A stretch of 64,000 nucleotides of DNA from assembly GCF_002020355.1 (NCBI RefSeq), contig NZ_MPZV01000003.1, positions 1 through 64,000 on the forward strand, written 5' to 3'. A program made the translations under genes and the position numbers. The stretch is from Thioclava sediminum (GTDB taxonomy: Bacteria; Pseudomonadota; Alphaproteobacteria; Rhodobacterales; Rhodobacteraceae). Positions within the stretch are counted from its first letter, which is position 1, and each line of letters begins with the position of its first letter. The notes below the pieces were generated by a model. It saw nothing but the letters and a program-made list of their open reading frames with translations, ran no database searches and was not told the DNA's origin. Positions 28,032-35,926 of this stretch are shown in pieces.

Positions 28032-28445
28032 ATGAGTTTCGCAACACAGATGAGAGCCCCCACGGCGCCCCCCGCGATCCTCGCGACCGGGCTTTTGGCC
28101 GCTCTCGCATTGAGCGTTATCGCGAAGGAAGCTGCGGCTCAGAGCCGGCCTTTCTATGATCCGAGTAGCGCCCCCATCGCATCCATCGCCCCGCAGCCTT
28201 CACGCGGCAATGTGGCCGTCACGCAGCAGCAGGGCAGCTATAATGACGCTTCCACCACGCAGAGCGGCCACAACAATGTCGCGGGGACCGTCCAATCGGG
28301 CTCCGGTTTCGGCAGCTCGATCTCTCAGCTCGGCAACTACCAGACGGAGACCCATTTCCAGGGTGAGACCCGGCTGGGTGTGACCCGCAGCGGGAGCAGC
28401 GTTGGCGGAAACGGCTCGATCGGCATTCAGTTCGAGCTGAAATGA
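28032..28445 (+). CDS. second curlin-repeat protein (CsgB-like nucleator candidate)
   Basis: The 137-residue protein has an N-terminal hydrophobic export signal (about residues 15-37, ending AAA) and a central array of four curlin units: VTQQQGSYND, TTQSGHNNV, TVQSGSGFG and SISQLGNYQT. It ends with an unusual Gly/Ser-rich tail and a final strand IGIQFELK. Fewer, less regular units than its neighbour suggest a nucleator or minor subunit, like CsgB. RBS AAGGAGAAAGG precedes the ATG at 28032. Confidence 0.82.
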   Translation: MSFATQMRAPTAPPAILATGLLAALALSVIAKEAAAQSRPFYDPSSAPIASIAPQPSRGNVAVTQQQGSYNDASTTQSGHNNVAGTVQSGSGFGSSISQLGNYQTETHFQGETRLGVTRSGSSVGGNGSIGIQFELK

Positions 28446-28518
28446 AACCGATAGCCGTCCGTTCAGCCCCGCCCGTCGCAACGCGTGCGGGGCAGGGGGA
28501 CGAGAAAGGAGGCACACC

Positions 28519-28920
28519 ATGCCTCGGAACCTGCAAATGCTCGACTACCTGCGTCGTGGAGGGCTGCTTGTCCTCATCGGAGGGATGCCATTCGGAATGG
28601 CGCTCGCGATGAGTGCGCAAACCTCACAAGGCGCAGCCCCTCTCAGCTGCGAGATCGCGGAGCGCCCCGCAGCTCCGCATCTCGAGCTGACCGCGCGGGT
28701 GCAATCGGCGCGCGCAATGCGCGGGCGCTACTCCTTCACCGTGATCTCGAGCGGTGCGGGCGGCACCTCCAGCACCACGCAGGGCGGCGCTTTCGCCACC
28801 CGCGCGGACGAGGCGCAGACGCTGTCCAAGGTCTATGTCTCCGCCGGTCCACATGCCGTCGTCTCGGCGCGACTGGACGTCGAAGGCGAGGGTGGCGTGA
28901 CCTGCAGTGCAAAAAAGTGA
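28519..28920 (+). CDS. csgH: CsgH-like curli chaperone
   Basis: A 133-residue exported protein with a signal-like N terminus and a mature domain of about 90 residues bounded by two cysteines (LSCEIAE and VTCSAKK), probably disulphide-linked. The beta-sandwich pattern with SSGAGGTSSTTQGGAF and a following LSKVYVSAG matches the CsgC-like family of alphaproteobacterial CsgH proteins, which block premature curlin polymerisation in the periplasm. Location directly after two curlins supports this. RBS GAAAGGAGG precedes the ATG at 28519. Confidence 0.82.
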   Translation: MPRNLQMLDYLRRGGLLVLIGGMPFGMALAMSAQTSQGAAPLSCEIAERPAAPHLELTARVQSARAMRGRYSFTVISSGAGGTSSTTQGGAFATRADEAQTLSKVYVSAGPHAVVSARLDVEGEGGVTCSAKK

Positions 28921-28983
28921 TCGTCGGGACCCACTGATTCCGCCTCTGTCCGCGCCGCACATTGTCGGCGCGCATAGGCAGGC

Positions 28984-28997
28984 TTGATGACTGTCAT
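28984..28997. promoter_or_regulatory. degenerate FNR-like box upstream of the LuxR gene
   Basis: TTGATGACTGTCAT has a perfect left half TTGAT but a poor right half (GTCAT). It is listed because its centre sits about 66 bp before the ATG at 29057, the same position as the better boxes. Confidence 0.3.
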
Positions 28998-29056
28998 TGT
29001 CGAAATTTCTCCGTGGCGGAGGATTTCCTTAATCAGAGGGTTAAGGGGATTTCGCC

Positions 29057-30196
29057 ATGTCTTTGAGCATGCACGCTGAGAACGGCGCAGCGGTCGATCA
29101 AATTTTCACATCTGCCATCGAAGGGGATCTATTTCGGTCCGTGCTCGCGGTCGTCGCGATGAATTTTCCCGAAGCGACGCCGATGATTGTCGGGCTGGAA
29201 CGGATGCAGGGCGCAGGGAACTTCCTGCTTCTCGATACGCCGAACCCGGAATTGCGCCGGGCCTTTGCCGAGGAGATGCGCGCCCCCGATGGCTGGGCGC
29301 ACAGTCTGCACGGGCAGGAGATCGGCCGGGTCTATGACGACGGCGATCTCGGTGTGGATACGGTGAATGGCGGGCAGATGGGGCAGGTGCTGCGCCGGAC
29401 GAGCCCGCCCAGGACCTGTCTCGCCGGGGTCCTGTTCGATCGTGGCGAGCGTCATCTGTTGGGGATCGAGCTTCGCTATCCGCGCCATCTGGAGGCGGAG
29501 CTGCGGCGGCCTTTGAAGGACTTCCTGACCCGGCTCGCCCGGCAGCTCGATGTGGCGACGCGGATCATGGAGGTGCGCCAGCGGCTCGACGCGGCCGAGC
29601 GTCTGAGCGGTAATCTACTGGAAATTCTGCCCTTCTCGGTGGTGCTGTGCAACGAGCGGCGCAACGTCTCGCGGATGAACGGGCGGGCGCGGGCGATCCT
29701 GCGCAATGGTCGGGCGCTGCAAGTCTCGCCCGACGGGACGCTGCGGCTGTCCGATCCCATCGTGGATGACGAATTCGCGACGCAGATCCAGTCGCTGCAA
29801 GGCAGCCTGCGCCAGCGCGTCGCGGTCATGTCCGTGCCGCGAAATCGCGGTGAGCCGCGTGAGATCCTCACAATCATCCGGCTGGCCGCGGGCGAGGCGG
29901 TTGGCCTGCCGGGCGCCGGGCCGAATTTCGCGGTGATCTACGAAGACCTCGATATGCCGCTCGAACTGGATCAGGATTTTCTCTGGCGGCTCTTTGGCAT
30001 GAACGCGAAGGAGGCCGATCTCGCCTTGGCGCTGCTGGCGGGGGAGTCGATCGGCGAGCTGGCCTCGCGCCGGCGGATGTCGAAGGAAACCTTGCGCAAT
30101 CAGCTCGCGGCGGTGATGCGCAAGACCGAAACGTCGCGCCAACAGGAGCTGGTGGCCCTTCTGAGCCGCCTTGCTACGATCAATGCGACGGCGTGA
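29057..30196 (+). CDS. LuxR-type helix-turn-helix regulator
   Basis: A 379-residue protein with no receiver domain. The N-terminal ~170 residues and the middle (about 185-310) look like two PAS/GAF-like sensor regions; residues 315-370 form a LuxR-type HTH, seen as FGMNAKEADLALALLAGES and ELASRRRMSKETLRNQL. It sits between the curlin genes and a beta-barrel gene and overlaps the latter by 14 bp, so it probably controls the amyloid locus. The ligand is unknown. Confidence 0.82.
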   Translation: MSLSMHAENGAAVDQIFTSAIEGDLFRSVLAVVAMNFPEATPMIVGLERMQGAGNFLLLDTPNPELRRAFAEEMRAPDGWAHSLHGQEIGRVYDDGDLGVDTVNGGQMGQVLRRTSPPRTCLAGVLFDRGERHLLGIELRYPRHLEAELRRPLKDFLTRLARQLDVATRIMEVRQRLDAAERLSGNLLEILPFSVVLCNERRNVSRMNGRARAILRNGRALQVSPDGTLRLSDPIVDDEFATQIQSLQGSLRQRVAVMSVPRNRGEPREILTIIRLAAGEAVGLPGAGPNFAVIYEDLDMPLELDQDFLWRLFGMNAKEADLALALLAGESIGELASRRRMSKETLRNQLAAVMRKTETSRQQELVALLSRLATINATA

Positions 30197-31529
30197 CGGC
30201 ATAGTCCGCCCCATCGGCTGCGCCCTTGGCGGGCTGGTCGCGCTGGCCACGCTGACGCCCCCGGCGCTCGCGCAGCCGCCCTCGATGTGGCAGGGCTGGT
30301 CGCTGGCGCCGCCCCAACGCGGACCGTTCGTGCCGGGGCTGGGCTCCCAGATCACCGGAGAGGACGGGCGCGGTGTGGAGTTCGGGCTGCAAGGCCCCGT
30401 GCGCCCTTTGCAAATCCTTCCGCAGGCGGGCTGGACCCCGGATTTCTCGACCCGGCCTCAGCTCGGTCTGAGCTTCGGGCGCGGCTCCGGTTTCGCGCAG
30501 GCGCAAACTGTCGCGGGCCTGCCGAGTTCCGGTACGCTCCTTCTGACGGGGCCGCGCACGGGGCAGGGCAATATCGCGATCGATCTGAACCCGATGCTTG
30601 GCGCGGGGGGCACGCTGTCGGGGGCGAATGCGACAGCCTCGCTGTCCCTTCCCGACGGGTATGGCGGCACCGTTCATATCGAGCAACAGTCCTTCTCGCC
30701 CGCAGTCACTGGCAATCGCATCGAGACCTACGCGTTTTCGCCCGGCGCAGGCGGGGGCGGCTTCGCGGCGCTCAGTCTCGATGGCGTTACCGGAGAGGCC
30801 ACAGCTCTGGCGGCCGTGTTCGATCCGGGCGGGTTTTCCGTTATCGGTATCGGTGAGCCGGACAGCGTGAAGGTCGCGCAACGGGTCAGCGCCCATAGCC
30901 GTGTGCGCGAGCTGGGCGGCGTGATCGCGAGCCCGCTGGGTCACAGCCGCGACTGGAGCTGGGGCCCGCGTCTCGGCTTCGGGGATCTGTCGCGCCACAC
31001 GGGCGAAACCTACACGACGACGGCCTCCCTCACGGCGAGCCGGGCCATCCCGGCCATCGAGAGCGCCCGCCGCACGCGCCTGCACGAGCGCAGCCAGAGC
31101 CTCACCTTGGGGCTGGGCGGGCGGCGTCTAGTGACCAGCGACCTGTCCTTCGGCCTCTATCTCGATCTCGGCGCGAAGGCGGTGTCGGCAAGCGGTCGCA
31201 GTGAGGAAACCCTCTCGATCCCGGGGCTCGCCTCGGCCGGCAACGCGCCCGAGCGGTCCCGATATTCCCGTGTGGAACCGGTCCTGCGGGCGGGCATGGT
31301 CTTCGAGCAGCAAATCGGCCGGAACAGCGCCTTCGCCGTCTCTCTGGGGGTGCAGGAGACGGGGCAGGCGTCGCTCATTTCGCGTTCTTCGGGGACGACG
31401 ACGGTGGGCTCCGGTTCGGTCTCGGCGGCGGCGCTCTCGACCGCGGGCGAGACCATCCGGCACGACGAAATCCGGTGGCGGCACGGGTTTGAGGGAACGA
31501 TCACGTTTAATTTCCTGTACCGTTTCTGA
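30183..31529 (+). CDS. predicted outer-membrane beta-barrel protein, unknown family
   Basis: The 448-residue protein has a signal peptide (about residues 1-31, ending ALA) and alternating polar/hydrophobic strands throughout the C-terminal half, ending in the aromatic motif NFLYRF that BAM recognises. The first half is Gly-rich and strand-forming. I do not recognise the family. The ATG at 30183 overlaps the LuxR stop by 14 bp, so it is translationally coupled to that regulator. Next to curlins but without CsgG, it may be a surface or secretion component, which is speculation. Confidence 0.65.
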   Translation: MRRRDGIVRPIGCALGGLVALATLTPPALAQPPSMWQGWSLAPPQRGPFVPGLGSQITGEDGRGVEFGLQGPVRPLQILPQAGWTPDFSTRPQLGLSFGRGSGFAQAQTVAGLPSSGTLLLTGPRTGQGNIAIDLNPMLGAGGTLSGANATASLSLPDGYGGTVHIEQQSFSPAVTGNRIETYAFSPGAGGGGFAALSLDGVTGEATALAAVFDPGGFSVIGIGEPDSVKVAQRVSAHSRVRELGGVIASPLGHSRDWSWGPRLGFGDLSRHTGETYTTTASLTASRAIPAIESARRTRLHERSQSLTLGLGGRRLVTSDLSFGLYLDLGAKAVSASGRSEETLSIPGLASAGNAPERSRYSRVEPVLRAGMVFEQQIGRNSAFAVSLGVQETGQASLISRSSGTTTVGSGSVSAAALSTAGETIRHDEIRWRHGFEGTITFNFLYRF

Positions 31530-31661
31530 CACTTGATCACCATCAAAGACAGGGCGGACAGGGGGCGCCGATCATGACATAATTCGGGACAGGGGTTTGC
31601 GGTGCCATGAAAAGCGCCGGGACGCTCCCGATAGGTGCGGAGGGGATAGGAGGTCGCGCCT

Positions 31662-32375
31662 GTGGAACAGCAGACAATTCTCGTCGTCGAAGATGACCCT
31701 TCCGTGCGCGGCGCGCTACGGGACTGCTTTGAGGCGGAAGGCTGGTCGGTGCGCGAGGCATCGGACGCCACTGGCATGATGCAGGAGATCGAAGCGGGCG
31801 ACGTCGATCTCGTGACGCTCGATCTGGGGTTGGGCGCGGATGACGGTCTCGCACTCGCCCGTGTTCTGCGCGGGCGCAGCAATATTCCCGTCATCTTCAT
31901 CACCGGGCAAGGGCAACCGCTCGACCGGGTACGCGGTCTGGAGGCGGGGGCGGATGACTACATCGTCAAACCCTTCGCCGCGCGCGAGGTCGCGATCCGC
32001 ATCCGCAGGGTGCTCGATGGCTATCGGACCCGCAACGTGCCGCGCGAGCGGCTGCGCATCGATCACAGCAGTATCGACCTGCGTCACGGCGTGATCGAGC
32101 ATAATGACGGTCGCCGTGAGGATCTGACCGGAACGGAGGCGAAACTGCTTGAGTTGTTCCTCAGTCGCCCGGAGCAGGTGCTCTCGCGCGACGACATCAA
32201 CCGGGTGCTCCACGGGCGCGACTGGTCGCCCTATGACCGGACCATCGACACCCATATCGCCCGGCTTCGGCGCAAGATCGAACCGGCGGATGATGCCAAT
32301 CGGATGATCCGATCCGTGCGCGGCGTGGGCTATGTCTTCACCGGCCAGATCACGGGGGAGGTCCCTCCGGCTTGA
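31662..32375 (+). CDS. OmpR/PhoB-type response regulator
   Basis: The 237-residue regulator has an N-terminal receiver (acidic pair in VVEDD, phospho-acceptor Asp54 in VTLDLGLG, conserved Lys near 104 in DDYIVKPF) and a C-terminal winged helix with TGTEAKLLELFL and THIARLRRKIE. The start is the GTG at 31662. It converges with, and overlaps by 26 bp, a hybrid kinase that is its likely partner. Confidence 0.92.
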   Translation: MEQQTILVVEDDPSVRGALRDCFEAEGWSVREASDATGMMQEIEAGDVDLVTLDLGLGADDGLALARVLRGRSNIPVIFITGQGQPLDRVRGLEAGADDYIVKPFAAREVAIRIRRVLDGYRTRNVPRERLRIDHSSIDLRHGVIEHNDGRREDLTGTEAKLLELFLSRPEQVLSRDDINRVLHGRDWSPYDRTIDTHIARLRRKIEPADDANRMIRSVRGVGYVFTGQITGEVPPA

Positions 32376-34350
32376 GCGCACGCGCGACCGCCGCACTCAA
32401 CGTCGAGAGAGAATAAGGCTTCGTGAGCAATTCCACCTCGCGCTCGGTTTCGGGCCGCCCGGAGAAAGGCTCGGACGTATGGCCAGAGGTTAGAAGCACG
32501 GGCAATGCGGGATCGCGGGCGCGGGCGCGATCGACAAGGTCGAAGCCGGAAAAGGTGCCGGGCAAGACGACGTCGGAAAACAGCAGCTCGACCGGCTCGC
32601 CCGCCTCGATCTGCGCCAGCGCCTCGGACGCGTTCGCGGCCTCGATCACTGCGTAGCCCAGAGCCTCCAGCCGGTCGAGAACCGCCTCGCGCACCAGCGG
32701 GTCGTCCTCGACCACCAGCACCAGCTGACCATCGCCCATTCGCAGCGCGTCGTGATGGTCGGCAGGCGCGGGCGTGGGCTCCCCCTCGGTCTCGGGCAGA
32801 TAGAGCGTGATCGTGGTGCCTTTGTCGGGTGCCGTGTCGATATGCAGGAAGCCGCCCGCTCGCGCGACCGAACTCGCCACGCTGGTCAGGCCGAGCCCGT
32901 TCCCGACCTGCGCATCCTTGGTGGTGAAAAACGGATCGAGAGCCTGCCTGCGCACGTCCGGGGTCATGCCTTGCCCGGTATCGGTCACGCTCACCGTGAG
33001 GAAGCAGCCCGGCCGCGCGCCGTCGATCTCGGCGGCCTGATGCGCGTCAAACCGCGCGCAGCCGGTCTGAATGGTGATCGTACCGGTGGCCGTCATCGCG
33101 TCGCGCGCATTGATGACGAGATTGAGCAGCGCGCCGTCCAACTCCCCGCGATCCATGTAGACTTGGCCGTGATCGGCGCCGGGCAAGAGCCGCAGATGCA
33201 CCTGTTCGCCCAGTACCCGCTCCAGCAGCGTCCATGTCTCGGCGAGCTGCGCATCGAGGTCGAAGCACACCGGTTTCGGGGTCCGCGCACCGGCAAGCGC
33301 CAGAAGACGCTGATTGAACCCAGCGCCGATCTGCGTCGCGTCGATCGCGCGTTCCAGATGGTCACGCGCGATCTCGGCCATCTCGGCGCGCGAGGCAAGC
33401 TCCAGATTGGACAGGATGACGGTCAGCAAGTTGTTGAAATCATGCGCGATAAGGCCCGCCATTCGGCCCACGGTTTCCAGCCGCTGCGCCTGTACCAGCG
33501 CCTCCGATATCCGCGCGCGTTCCGTGCGATCGAGGATCGCGCCGACGACGCCCAGCGGACGGGGCGGATCGCAGGCCTCGTCGAACCGGATATTGCCGCG
33601 CAACTCGATCACTTTGGGCGCGGCGCTATCGGCGAGCTTGAACTCGATCGAGAACTTTCGGCTGCCCGTCGGGTCCAGCGCCGCGCGATAGACCGCGTCG
33701 AACTGCGCACGATCCTCCGGCGCGGCGAGGGCGAGCCATTTCTCGTAGCTGTCGGGCACCTCCTGCGTCTCCAGAAGCTGCCGGGCGGATCCGGTCGCGA
33801 GGAACGCATCACGGTCGAAATCCACCTCGAACAGGGCGATCCCGGCGGCATCCATCGCCTCGGCGATCCGTTCCGCGCGCAGAGCGGTCGGCGGGAGCGA
33901 GTCCTTTCCGGCGCTGATATCCTCGATGATGAGGATGATCCCCGCGACGCCGCCGTCGCGGTGGATCGGTGCGGTAATCCAGCGGTTCCGGATCACACGC
34001 CCATCGGGGAGCGTCGTCCGGGTCTCGTCGCATTGCACGACCTCTCCGGTAAGCGCTTTATCGCGCGCGGCGGGGTATCCCTCCGGTAGCCACGGTAGCA
34101 GGTCGCCGTCACCCGGTTCGCTCGCACCGGAGATAGCGACGCCGTAGCTCTCCTGAAACGCCGCCGAGGTCGCTACCAGACGCGTCGCGGTGTCGAACAC
34201 TGCGACCGGGATCGGCATCAGCGAGATCATGTCTCCCATACCTTCGGCAAGCGCCGTGCGCGAGGCACGCGTATTCGGTCCGGTCTCTTCGCGTTTGGAA
34301 TTTACCACTGGCGCCACCTCATTTCGCGCTTGGCACCACGCCCTGATCAC
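32350..34350 (-). CDS. PAS-containing hybrid sensor histidine kinase
   Basis: The 666-residue protein has no transmembrane segments, so it is a cytoplasmic sensor. Domain order is PAS (about 35-150), a second PAS with PAC (about 160-285), HisKA with the phospho-acceptor near residue 303 in GLIAHDFNN, HATPase_c (NARDAM, DTGQGM, GNGLGL), and a C-terminal receiver (about 540-655) with Asp near 592 in LLFSDVVLPG. The HDFNN form belongs to the group of kinases that often pass phosphate to stand-alone regulators. The GTG at 34350 lacks a good ribosome-binding site; starts at 34314, 34308 or the ATG at 34239 are possible. Confidence 0.88.
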   Translation of the reverse strand: MIRAWCQARNEVAPVVNSKREETGPNTRASRTALAEGMGDMISLMPIPVAVFDTATRLVATSAAFQESYGVAISGASEPGDGDLLPWLPEGYPAARDKALTGEVVQCDETRTTLPDGRVIRNRWITAPIHRDGGVAGIILIIEDISAGKDSLPPTALRAERIAEAMDAAGIALFEVDFDRDAFLATGSARQLLETQEVPDSYEKWLALAAPEDRAQFDAVYRAALDPTGSRKFSIEFKLADSAAPKVIELRGNIRFDEACDPPRPLGVVGAILDRTERARISEALVQAQRLETVGRMAGLIAHDFNNLLTVILSNLELASRAEMAEIARDHLERAIDATQIGAGFNQRLLALAGARTPKPVCFDLDAQLAETWTLLERVLGEQVHLRLLPGADHGQVYMDRGELDGALLNLVINARDAMTATGTITIQTGCARFDAHQAAEIDGARPGCFLTVSVTDTGQGMTPDVRRQALDPFFTTKDAQVGNGLGLTSVASSVARAGGFLHIDTAPDKGTTITLYLPETEGEPTPAPADHHDALRMGDGQLVLVVEDDPLVREAVLDRLEALGYAVIEAANASEALAQIEAGEPVELLFSDVVLPGTFSGFDLVDRARARDPALPVLLTSGHTSEPFSGRPETEREVELLTKPYSLSTLSAAVARALKPEGPPP

Positions 34351-34467
34351 TCATGAAATCATACTCGGTCTCGTGTCCCACCGTGGAGGAAAGACCAAAA
34401 ATCGCACAAAACTATACCTGCCGGGCCCGCCGCTGAGAGGCAGATCCGGCCTTCCCATTTCGGTCGC

Positions 34468-34902
34468 TCAGACCGGGGTCGCGTGGCGGTGCTCGCCGAA
34501 ACCCGCCCCTTGCAGGGAGGTCATGAACAGGTCCTGCACCTGCTTCTGGCTGTCGAATACCGTCTCCGTCATCTCCTCGGCGTATTGCCCCCAGAGGCGG
34601 CGATAGAGCGCGGAGTAATCGTCGATCGCGCCGGAGTAGAACTCCGACCAGGCGGAGACGATTGCGGCGGGATCGCCGGGATTGGACAGGCTGGCAAGCA
34701 GGGCCCGGTCGCAGGTGATCCGATCGGTGGTGAAGCGCAGCCATTCCTGATTTAGCTGCAACATGCGATCGGCCGCCTGAGTTTGCATCGCGACGATCGG
34801 GCCAAGCAGTGCCGGGTCCGGCCCGTCTGGCGGTAGCAGGCGTTTCACGAGGTCAGCATAGCCCGCGTTGGTGCGGGCGATCGCGTCGGAATTGCGTGGC
34901 AT
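34468..34902 (-). CDS. phasin-like protein
   Basis: A 144-residue helical protein without signal peptide. The amphipathic pattern (RMLQLNQEWLRFTTDRI, VSAWSEFYSGAIDDYSALYRRLW, then VFDSQKQVQDLF) resembles phasins that coat polyhydroxyalkanoate granules, though the match is by layout. The ATG at 34902 follows GGGAGG. A near-perfect FNR-like box lies upstream, in keeping with polymer storage under low oxygen. No PHA synthase is in the window. Confidence 0.6.
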   Translation of the reverse strand: MPRNSDAIARTNAGYADLVKRLLPPDGPDPALLGPIVAMQTQAADRMLQLNQEWLRFTTDRITCDRALLASLSNPGDPAAIVSAWSEFYSGAIDDYSALYRRLWGQYAEEMTETVFDSQKQVQDLFMTSLQGAGFGEHRHATPV

Positions 34903-34964
34903 AGGGGCCTCCCGGGATGTGATCTGACACATCGCGAGCTTTGCCGCGCGTGAGGCCGCGCGCA

Positions 34965-34978
34965 TTGACCACGATCAA
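34965..34978. promoter_or_regulatory. strong FNR-like box upstream of the phasin-like gene
   Basis: TTGACCACGATCAA is within one base of the palindromic TTGAT-N4-ATCAA consensus. Its centre is about 69 bp upstream of the minus-strand start at 34902. It is the best single match in this block together with the one at 36487. Confidence 0.7.
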
Positions 34979-35035
34979 TGCGCATCGCGCGATTTCTGAC
35001 TCACCGCCACACCGTGGGGGCGGTGCATCCGCGGT

Positions 35036-35911
35036 CTATCGCTGCCCTCCGCGTGTGGCGAAGTCCGGTGTGCGCCCGGGCGCATGTCCCTCGGACCCGA
35101 GCTTTGAGACGGGGGCTTTTCCGCCCCTGGACCATGCCTCGCGTTGAGACAGGCGCGGTGCGGGACCGGGCTCGGCAAGGGCCGCGCCAATCCGCTCATT
35201 CTGGTATTTCGCAAGCCGCCGCAGCCGTCCGAGGTCCCTGACCTCGAGGTGGTCTGGCGCAAGCAGGCGGATCGCGCCGCGCTCTTCGATCTGGTGCAGC
35301 GCGCGGCAAAGGGTCTCCACCGTCATGTCCAACAGCGAAGCCAGATCGCGCCGGGTCAGCACGATGCGAATTTGCGGTGTGCTGCCGTCGGGCGCACCGG
35401 GGAGCTGTTCGATCAGCCAAAGCGCGAGCCGCTGCACGGTGCTGCGCCCGCGCATTTTCACGACGCTCAACTGCAGCTCCTCGAACTGCCGGTTCAGCGC
35501 CGAGAGACAGCCGCGGAAGATCTGCGGATGCGTTTGCAGGAAATTGTGCCATGTCTGGCGCGCCATCCAGCAGATCGCGGTGTCGGTGGCGGCCTCGCTG
35601 GAAAACCCGTTCACCTCGCGGTCCGGATCCCCGATCAGGTGCCCCGCCCGCAGGATTTGCAGAACGTATTCGTCCCCGCCTTCGGTCAGAACGACGACCT
35701 TCACCAGCCCGGAGGCGACGATACCGACCCGTTCCGCCACTTCACCCTGAGCCGCGATCTCGGCCCCCTGGTGATAGGTTTCACGATAGCTTCGATGTGC
35801 AAAATCGAGGAGCGCTTCGCTCTCGAAGGCGCTGCAAAGTCCTGTCTGGCGCGCGATGCAGTCCTCGCATTTCGCGTCGACTTGCGGCCGTATGGCCTGA
35901 GTATTGAACAT
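35036..35911 (-). CDS. FNR-type oxygen-sensing regulator (Crp/Fnr family, four cysteines)
   Basis: The 291-residue protein has the cluster-binding pattern of FNR: Cys15, Cys18 and Cys26 (C-X2-C-X7-C) plus an internal Cys114, expected to hold an oxygen-labile [4Fe-4S] cluster. A cyclic-nucleotide-like beta roll occupies about 40-150, a dimer helix follows, and the HTH is LTRRDLASLLDMTVETLCRAL. The recognition residues read E-T-L-C-R, where E. coli FNR has E-T-I-S-R, so the conserved Ser is Cys. The C-terminal ~45 residues are an extra low-complexity tail. The ATG at 35911 is preceded, after 3 bases, by a 12-G run. Confidence 0.88.
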   Translation of the reverse strand: MFNTQAIRPQVDAKCEDCIARQTGLCSAFESEALLDFAHRSYRETYHQGAEIAAQGEVAERVGIVASGLVKVVVLTEGGDEYVLQILRAGHLIGDPDREVNGFSSEAATDTAICWMARQTWHNFLQTHPQIFRGCLSALNRQFEELQLSVVKMRGRSTVQRLALWLIEQLPGAPDGSTPQIRIVLTRRDLASLLDMTVETLCRALHQIEERGAIRLLAPDHLEVRDLGRLRRLAKYQNERIGAALAEPGPAPRLSQREAWSRGGKAPVSKLGSEGHAPGRTPDFATRGGQR

Positions 35912-35914
35912 ATT

Positions 35915-35926
35915 CCCCCCCCCCCC
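35915..35926. repeat. 12-base poly-G/poly-C tract in the ribosome-binding region of the FNR-type gene
   Basis: Twelve consecutive C on the plus strand (G on the coding strand of the FNR-type gene), ending 3 bases before its ATG. It occupies exactly the place of the Shine-Dalgarno sequence. Homopolymer runs of this length are prone to slipped-strand changes. Confidence 0.9.

Noticed and set aside
30171-30183. TTGCTACGATCAA inside the end of the LuxR gene as a further FNR box.
   Set aside because: It is 13 bases, one short of the required spacing, and lies inside coding sequence.
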